NCBI GenBank assembly: GCA_017881705.1
Contig: JADGQP010000165.1
Location: 1-10,217, forward strand
DNA from: Christensenellaceae bacterium
GTDB lineage: Bacteria > Bacillota > Clostridia > Christensenellales > Aristaeellaceae
Length of the DNA stretch: 10,217 bases
Direction of reading: 5' to 3'
A program made the translations under genes and the position numbers. Position 1 is the first letter of the stretch; each line of letters opens with the position of its first letter. Positions 6,105 to 10,217 of this stretch are shown here, piece after piece. The notes beneath the pieces were generated by a model that worked only from the letters and a program-made list of their open reading frames with translations, was not told the DNA's origin and ran no database searches.

Positions 6105-6703
6105 ACGTCCTCATTGTCCCGGCCGGCGAAGTTGGTTGCGCCGTGCCCGGGATAGGCAACCATGCGCGGGCGCATGTAGAGGATTCGCCGCAGGCTGTTT
6201 TTAAGCTCGGCAAAATCCCCGTCCGCAAAATCATAGCGGCCGTAGCCGCCGTTAAATAGCGTGTCGCCGCATAAAAGCCCCGCGTTGCAGGGCAGGAGGT
6301 AGCAAACGCTGCCCTTGCTGTGGCCGGGGGTATGCAGCACGCGAATAGCCATCCCTGCGAGGGTCAGGGTTTGGTTGTCGGTCACCAATGTCGGTTGTGT
6401 TGTTACGCGCACGTCGCAGCCGAACTCGGCGGATACGTTTTTTTCCGGGTCGGTCAGCTTGGGCGCGTCGGCCTCGTGCAGGTAAACTGGAATTGCGTAC
6501 TGCGTACACAACGCGTCCACCGCGCCGATATGGTCGTAATGCCCATGGGTTAAAAGCACCGCCACGGGCTTGCGATCGGCGATATCGGCGATAATGCGCA
6601 GGGCGTCCGCCCCGGGGTCGACGATTACCACCTGCCGATTGTCCGTATTTTCCACCAGATAACAGTTCATTTGAAATTCGCCCACGCGAAGGGTTTCCAC
6701 CAT
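6101..6703 (-). CDS. Metallo-beta-lactamase-fold hydrolase, glyoxalase II-like (YcbL type)
   Basis: A 200-residue single-domain metal hydrolase with the full set of zinc ligands: LTHGHYDHIG with H53, H55, D57 and H58; HTPGHSKGS with H128; GDTLF with D147; and YPGHG with H187. The opening GEFQMNCYLVEN and the short length place it with small cytoplasmic glyoxalase II-like enzymes, whose members hydrolyse thioesters; the real substrate is not known. A longer reading from 6856 would overlap dtd by over 100 bases and add unrelated residues, so it was rejected. The ATG at 6701-6703 fits the family N-terminus. A TTG at 6710-6712, three codons upstream, is a serious alternative because GAGGTGAG (6717-6724) is spaced better for it. 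The gene lies about 40 bases after dtd and its stop overlaps the hemZ start (ATGA). The last residues depart from the usual GHG...NP ending of relatives. Confidence 0.9.
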   Translation of the reverse strand: MVETLRVGEFQMNCYLVENTDNRQVVIVDPGADALRIIADIADRKPVAVLLTHGHYDHIGAVDALCTQYAIPVYLHEADAPKLTDPEKNVSAEFGCDVRVTTQPTLVTDNQTLTLAGMAIRVLHTPGHSKGSVCYLLPCNAGLLCGDTLFNGGYGRYDFADGDFAELKNSLRRILYMRPRMVAYPGHGATNFAGRDNEDV

Positions 6704-6716
6704 AACCGGCAACGCA

Positions 6717-6724
6717 CTCACCTC
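6717..6724 (-). promoter_or_regulatory. Ribosome binding site of the hydrolase gene; leaves two possible starts
   Basis: GAGGTGAG on the minus strand is 13 bases before the ATG at 6703 but only four before the TTG at 6712. glpK in this window also uses TTG, so the TTG start cannot be dismissed; it would lengthen the hydrolase by three residues. Confidence 0.5.
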
Positions 6725-6741
6725 GTAATGCTTATACTCAT

Positions 6742-7191
6742 TTAAAATAAACGGCGCGAATCCAACAGGATGGTCACCGGCCCGTCGTTTACCAGACTTA
6801 CGGCCATATCCGCACCGAATATGCCCGTTTCCACCATTACGCCGTGCTCGCGCCAACTGGCGACCGCCTTTTGGTACAGCGCGTCCGCCGCCTCGGGACG
6901 CTCGGCGCGGGTGAAGCTGGGCCGCCGGCCGTCGCGCGCGTCGCCCAGGAGGGTAAACTGGCTTACCGCGAGGATGCCGCCGCCTACTTCCTGAAGCGAG
7001 CGGTTCATTTTACCCGCATCGTCCTCAAAAATGCGCAGGTTCAGCACCTTGTCCGCAATGTAGGCCGCGTCCCGTTCCCCGTCGCCAACCTCCACGCCCA
7101 CCAGCACCATAAACCCCTTGCCGATTTCTCCCGTAATCTGGTCGCGTACGGCGACCGAGGCGCGTAGCACACGCTGTACAACTGCCCGCAT
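6742..7191 (-). CDS. dtd: D-aminoacyl-tRNA deacylase
   Basis: Dtd removes D-amino acids (and glycine from mischarged tRNA-Ala) from tRNA in the cytoplasm, a proofreading step in translation. The 149-residue length is standard. The two signature elements are intact: SQFTLLGD at 77-84, and the cross-subunit Gly-cisPro motif in NDGPVTI at 135-141, preceded by GIFGADMAVSLV (123-134). GRRPSF (88-93) is also as expected. The start was put at the ATG of 7189-7191, giving the canonical MRAVVQRV, with AAGGGTGG five bases upstream; a TTG six codons earlier would place that ribosome binding site inside the gene. It follows rel by 71 bases, as in many Bacillota where rel and dtd are adjacent, and the same transcript probably carries it. 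Confidence 0.96.
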   Translation of the reverse strand: MRAVVQRVLRASVAVRDQITGEIGKGFMVLVGVEVGDGERDAAYIADKVLNLRIFEDDAGKMNRSLQEVGGGILAVSQFTLLGDARDGRRPSFTRAERPEAADALYQKAVASWREHGVMVETGIFGADMAVSLVNDGPVTILLDSRRLF

Positions 7192-7196
7192 GAGAA

Positions 7197-7204
7197 CCAC
7201 CCTT
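7197..7204 (-). promoter_or_regulatory. Ribosome binding site deciding the dtd start
   Basis: AAGGGTGG on the minus strand is five bases before the ATG at 7191 and lies downstream of the alternative TTG at 7209, so it favours the ATG. Confidence 0.7.
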
Positions 7205-7215
7205 TCCAAACAGCT

Positions 7216-7233
7216 GAGCGGCGAAGGCCGCCC
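7216..7233 (-). other. Hairpin in the rel-dtd intergenic gap
   Basis: GCGGC, loop CTTC, GCCGC extended by a G-T and a G-C pair makes a seven-pair stem in the 71-base gap between rel and dtd. There is no T run, so it is not an intrinsic terminator. It may be an mRNA processing or stability element, or a chance feature of GC-rich DNA. Confidence 0.3.
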
Positions 7234-7262
7234 TGCCGGAGAAGTTACGCGCCGCGTCCGCT

Positions 7263-9458
7263 TTAGGAGATACCGCGATAGACCTCGATGATGTCGGTTC
7301 TGCGCTGCAGGCCAAGAATCACCTTATCCAGCTGTTCGCGCGCGGTCACCTGCACCACCATGGTAATCACGCTGGTCTTGCGCTTATCGTCCCGCTTGGC
7401 GCTCACGGCCATGATGGGCACGCCCATGTTGCCGATAAACAGCGCCAATTCGCCCAGAAGGCTCACGTGGTCGTAAGCGATGATGTTGATGGTGGCGTTG
7501 AACGAGCCGCTTTGGGTGTTGGCCCAGCTGACCTCCACCATACGCTCGTGTTCGGCCGCGCCCACGTTGGGGCAATCCGCCTTATGCACGGTTACGCCGC
7601 GGCCCCGCGTGATGTAGCCGATTATTTCATCCCCCGGCACGGGGTTGCAGCACTTGGCGAAACGCACCAGCATGTTGCTTTCGCCCTTGACGTACACGCC
7701 GTGGGTGGGCTTGCCCAGCTGCTTTTGCAGCTCCTGCGGGGTACTTTCCACCACCTTGGGCAGAGCCTGCGCCTCGTCCTTGCGCTGCTCCTCCAAAAGG
7801 CGGCTGATTACGTAGGCGCTGGCGATGCCACCGTAGCCCACCGCGCCGTAGATATCGTCCAACTCCTGAAAGGCGTAGCGCTTCAAAACGGGGTCGTAAT
7901 ACTCGGGCTTGGTCAGTACCGGCAGGGATACGCCGCGGCGTTTAGCCTCGTGCTCCAGCATTTCGCGGCCGCGCACTACGTTTTCGCCATGCAGCTCGTG
8001 CTTGAAAAACTGGCGGATCTTCGCTTTTGCCTGCTGGGTTTTAACAATCTTTAACCAGTCCATACTGGGGCCCTTGGAATTGGCGGAGGTGATGATTTCC
8101 ACGCGGTCGCCCGTTTCCAGCGAGGTTTCCAGCGGCACGATGCGCCCGTTGACCTTCGCGCCCACACAATGGTTGCCCACGCCGCTGTGGATGCGGTAAG
8201 CAAAATCGATGGGGGTGGAGCCGCGCTGCATGCTTACGATGTCGCCCTTGGGGGTAAACAGCAGCACCTCGTCGCTGAACAGGTCGGTTTTCAAGGAATC
8301 GATAAATTCCTTGCTGTCGCGGGTTTCGTTTTGCCAGTCCAAAATCTGGCGGAGCCAATAGAGCTTATTGTCCAGGTCGTCCTCCGTATTGCCGCCCTCT
8401 TTGTAACGCCAATGGGCGGCTACGCCGAACTCGGCCACGCGGTGCATGTCCCAGGTGCGAATTTGAATTTCAAAGGGGAAAGGCATTTTACGCCCGCCGA
8501 TGACCGTGGTGTGCAGGCTCTGGTACATGTTGCTCTTGGGTACGCTGATATAATCCTTAAACCGTCCGGGAATCTGGTTCCACAGCGTGTGCACGATGCC
8601 CAGCACCGTGTAGCAGTCCTGCACGCTGTCCACAAGCACGCGTACGGCGATAAGATCGTAAATCTGGTCGAAGGTTTTATTTTGGTCGGTCATTTTTTTA
8701 AAAATGGAATACAGGTGCTTGGGGCGGCCGTCCATTTCGTAATGGACGCCCTGCGCGTCCAGCTTTTCGGACAGCTGGCCGATGACCATGCGGATGTTTT
8801 CCTCGCGCTCGGCGCGGCGCAGGCCGACCTTTTGCGCGATATCGTGGTAAGCGTCGGGGTTGATATACTTAAAAGAAAGATCCTCAAGCTCCTGTTTAAT
8901 GGCGTTCATGCCCAGACGATGCGCGAGCGGGGCGAAAATATCCAGCGTTTCGCCCGCGATGGCTTTTTGCCGATCTTCCGGCTGGTAGCGCAGCGTTCGC
9001 ATATTGTGCAGGCGATCCGCCAGCTTAATGATCACCACGCGGATATCCTTGCTCATCGCCAGGATCATCTTGCGCAGGCTTTCGGCCTTTTGCTCCTCGC
9101 GGTCGGTAAAATCCAGCTTGTCCAGCTTCGTTACGCCGTCCACCAGCGTGGCGACTTCATCGCCGAACGTTGTGCGAATGGTTTCCAGCGACACGCATTG
9201 GCAGTCCTCCACCGTATCGTGCAAAAGCCCCGCGGCGATGGTGGGTGCGTCGATCATCAGATCGGTCAGGATGCTGGCGACGGAAACGGGGTGGATAAAA
9301 TAGGGCTCGCCGCTTTTGCGTACCTGGCCAAGGTGCGCGTTTTCGGCGAACTCGTAGGCTTTTTTCACCAACAGATAACTGTCCCCCGGGTGCTGCTTTT
9401 GCACACGGGCGATCATTTTCTCCATCGGCATACATTCGTTGGTGATGTAGGTTAACAT
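7263..9458 (-). CDS. rel: Bifunctional (p)ppGpp synthetase/hydrolase (RelA/SpoT homologue)
   Basis: The long-form Rel enzyme makes (p)ppGpp from ATP and GDP/GTP on starved ribosomes and also degrades it. The 731 residues show the full domain order. The HD hydrolase (about 30-200) has H56, H80 and D81 with the HDTVED motif, and D148 in ADRLHNMRT. The synthetase (about 230-355) has GRPKHLYS (244-251), YDLIAVRV with D268, SVPKSNMYQSLHTTV, and FEIQIRT with E330. TGS is at about 395-455, a helical region follows, then the zinc-finger/RIS part with FAKCCNPVPGDEIIGY (600-615) and C629, and an ACT domain from about 655. RFKD at 299-302 is the RXKD form associated with bifunctional enzymes; monofunctional RelA has EXDD. 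HD residues are intact, so hydrolysis should work. The ATG at 9456-9458 was chosen because GGAGGG is four bases upstream; starts at 9470 and 9482 lack a ribosome binding site. It begins 11 bases after the recJ stop. Confidence 0.97.
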   Translation of the reverse strand: MLTYITNECMPMEKMIARVQKQHPGDSYLLVKKAYEFAENAHLGQVRKSGEPYFIHPVSVASILTDLMIDAPTIAAGLLHDTVEDCQCVSLETIRTTFGDEVATLVDGVTKLDKLDFTDREEQKAESLRKMILAMSKDIRVVIIKLADRLHNMRTLRYQPEDRQKAIAGETLDIFAPLAHRLGMNAIKQELEDLSFKYINPDAYHDIAQKVGLRRAEREENIRMVIGQLSEKLDAQGVHYEMDGRPKHLYSIFKKMTDQNKTFDQIYDLIAVRVLVDSVQDCYTVLGIVHTLWNQIPGRFKDYISVPKSNMYQSLHTTVIGGRKMPFPFEIQIRTWDMHRVAEFGVAAHWRYKEGGNTEDDLDNKLYWLRQILDWQNETRDSKEFIDSLKTDLFSDEVLLFTPKGDIVSMQRGSTPIDFAYRIHSGVGNHCVGAKVNGRIVPLETSLETGDRVEIITSANSKGPSMDWLKIVKTQQAKAKIRQFFKHELHGENVVRGREMLEHEAKRRGVSLPVLTKPEYYDPVLKRYAFQELDDIYGAVGYGGIASAYVISRLLEEQRKDEAQALPKVVESTPQELQKQLGKPTHGVYVKGESNMLVRFAKCCNPVPGDEIIGYITRGRGVTVHKADCPNVGAAEHERMVEVSWANTQSGSFNATINIIAYDHVSLLGELALFIGNMGVPIMAVSAKRDDKRKTSVITMVVQVTAREQLDKVILGLQRRTDIIEVYRGIS

Positions 9459-9462
9459 ATGG

Positions 9463-9468
9463 CCCTCC
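9463..9468 (-). promoter_or_regulatory. Ribosome binding site deciding the rel start
   Basis: GGAGGG on the minus strand is four bases before the ATG at 9458 and lies between the recJ stop (9470-9472) and that ATG. It overlaps the other candidate ATG at 9468-9470, which it therefore cannot serve. Confidence 0.7.
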
Positions 9469-9469
9469 A

Positions 9470-10217
9470 TCAGGGTGTGCACAACGCCGCGGCAGACAGC
9501 GCGCGCAGCGCGCTGAGCACCGGGCTGTCGGATAGCGTTCGCTTACGGGGTTCGTGGAAAGTGTAACGGAAAGGAGACGGGGAAAAGTCGATAAATTCCA
9601 ACGATTGAAAGGCCTGCAGCCCGGCCAGCGTTTGCGCTTCGGTCAGCCCCGCTTCACGCGCTGTTTGCGAAAGGGTGGCAAAGGCGGAAGCCCGCAGCAA
9701 CCGGTACAGCACGCGGTAACGCTCGTCGCCCGCGTCCAGCGCCTGCGCGCAATTTGCCAGCGCCGCGGTTGGCCGGGCGGCATACACTGCGGCATCCGGC
9801 AGCAGATGCTGCCAATAGGCAAGGCCGCCCGGGGTTAAGGGTCCGTCCAGCAGCGCCACCGCTTTCCAGCGGCCACGCACGGCGGAGGGTTCCGGTTGGT
9901 AGAGCAGTGTGTGGAAACAGCGGGGATCTTCCGGCGCGCCGCGAATGCAGTCCACCCGGTCGCCAAACGCGGCTAACGCGGCAAGCGCCGTTTCGCGGGT
10001 ATAAGCCAGCAGCAGCGTGCCCTGTCGGCCGTAAAGCAGCCGATCTGCCGTGGCCGCTTCCCCGTTGGCGGAAAAAAGACATTCGGGGGTAGCCTCAATC
10101 ACTTCTGCACGGGGCAAGCCGTTTCCTGCCAAGGGTTCGGGAAAGGCAGCCAGTTCGTCCGTAAGCGCGCCCAGCAGCGCCGCGTCGAAAGCCGATTGCG
10201 GCTCGGCGGCCAGCGAG
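9470..10217 (-). CDS. recJ: C-terminal part of single-stranded-DNA-specific exonuclease RecJ (partial)
   Basis: The frame is open from the right edge, so this is the last 248 residues of a larger protein, not a complete gene; no convincing start with a ribosome binding site is seen inside it. The sequence resembles the extra C-terminal domain of Bacillota RecJ. A Rossmann-like stretch TLLLAYTRETALAALAAFG is followed by WKAVALLDGPLTPGGLAYWQ. A helical part then contains ERYRVLYRLLRASAFATLSQ, a QTLAGLQAFQSLEFIDFS element like the family's late-acting factor-like helix-turn-helix, and a closing RKRTLSDSPVLSALRAL. RecJ degrades single-stranded DNA 5' to 3' in repair; its DHH catalytic motifs would lie outside the window. 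Position directly before rel supports the call, since recJ (often with apt) precedes rel in many Bacillota. Weaker than the other calls because this domain is poorly conserved. Confidence 0.7.
   Translation of the reverse strand, partial: SLAAEPQSAFDAALLGALTDELAAFPEPLAGNGLPRAEVIEATPECLFSANGEAATADRLLYGRQGTLLLAYTRETALAALAAFGDRVDCIRGAPEDPRCFHTLLYQPEPSAVRGRWKAVALLDGPLTPGGLAYWQHLLPDAAVYAARPTAALANCAQALDAGDERYRVLYRLLRASAFATLSQTAREAGLTEAQTLAGLQAFQSLEFIDFSPSPFRYTFHEPRKRTLSDSPVLSALRALSAAALCTP

Noticed and set aside
6704..6856. 51-residue N-terminal extension of the metallo-hydrolase
   Set aside because: It overlaps the conserved end of dtd and reads as basic, low-complexity sequence; the family N-terminus begins near 6703-6712.
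7192..7209. TTG start of dtd at 7209
   Set aside because: Would put the Shine-Dalgarno sequence inside the gene and extend beyond the canonical MRAVVQRV start.
8169..9455. A 428-codon open frame on the plus strand, opposite rel
   Set aside because: It is antisense to a fully conserved rel gene, has no family motifs or ribosome binding site, and arises from third-position GC bias.
1..10217. CRISPR arrays, insertion sequences, tRNA or rRNA genes, phage or defence modules
   Set aside because: No spaced direct repeats, transposase motifs, tRNA-like cloverleaf or defence-type gene groups were seen; the genes are ordinary chromosomal functions with uniform composition.

Overview
The window reads as chromosomal core sequence of a GC-rich member of the Bacillota, most likely a clostridial (gut-type) anaerobe. 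This rests on three things. The minus-strand gene order (RecJ C-terminus, rel, dtd, metallo-beta-lactamase-fold hydrolase, hemZ) is typical of Clostridia. The ribosome binding sites are strong and purine-rich. The radical-SAM enzyme is of the HemZ type. I cannot name a genus from the sequence.

Layout. Bases 1-1150 (minus) hold the N-terminal half of a GH3 beta-glucosidase-type enzyme, running off the left edge. It is divergent from an EamA/DMT-family 10-helix transporter (1358-2263, plus). The roughly 200-base divergent region contains a well-formed extended -10 promoter for the transporter, a perfect 12-base palindrome and a small hairpin. Next comes a stand-alone NYN/PIN-like nuclease-fold protein of the LabA type (2384-2893, plus) with its own extended -10 promoter. 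It converges on glycerol kinase glpK (3015-4511, minus, TTG start). The two genes share a strong terminator with a 13-bp stem (2925-2966) that should work in both directions.

From 4611 to the right edge, everything is on the minus strand and tightly packed in transcription order: recJ C-terminus (partial), rel (bifunctional ppGpp synthetase/hydrolase), dtd (D-aminoacyl-tRNA deacylase), a small glyoxalase-II-like hydrolase and hemZ. The hydrolase and hemZ overlap in an ATGA. This cluster joins DNA repair, the stringent response, translation quality control, thioester-type hydrolysis and a radical-SAM enzyme; it probably forms one transcription unit that started upstream of the window. glpK follows after a 99-base gap containing a GC-rich hairpin just upstream of its ribosome binding site, so it may be read from the cluster or from its own promoter.

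I found no mobile element, CRISPR array, tRNA or rRNA gene, and no convincing novel multi-gene system. The observations worth following are modest: the glycerol kinase lacks the HPr-phosphorylated histidine loop of Gram-positive relatives, there is a possible activator-type palindrome in front of the GH3 gene, and the NYN protein has intact catalytic residues but no functional partner gene.
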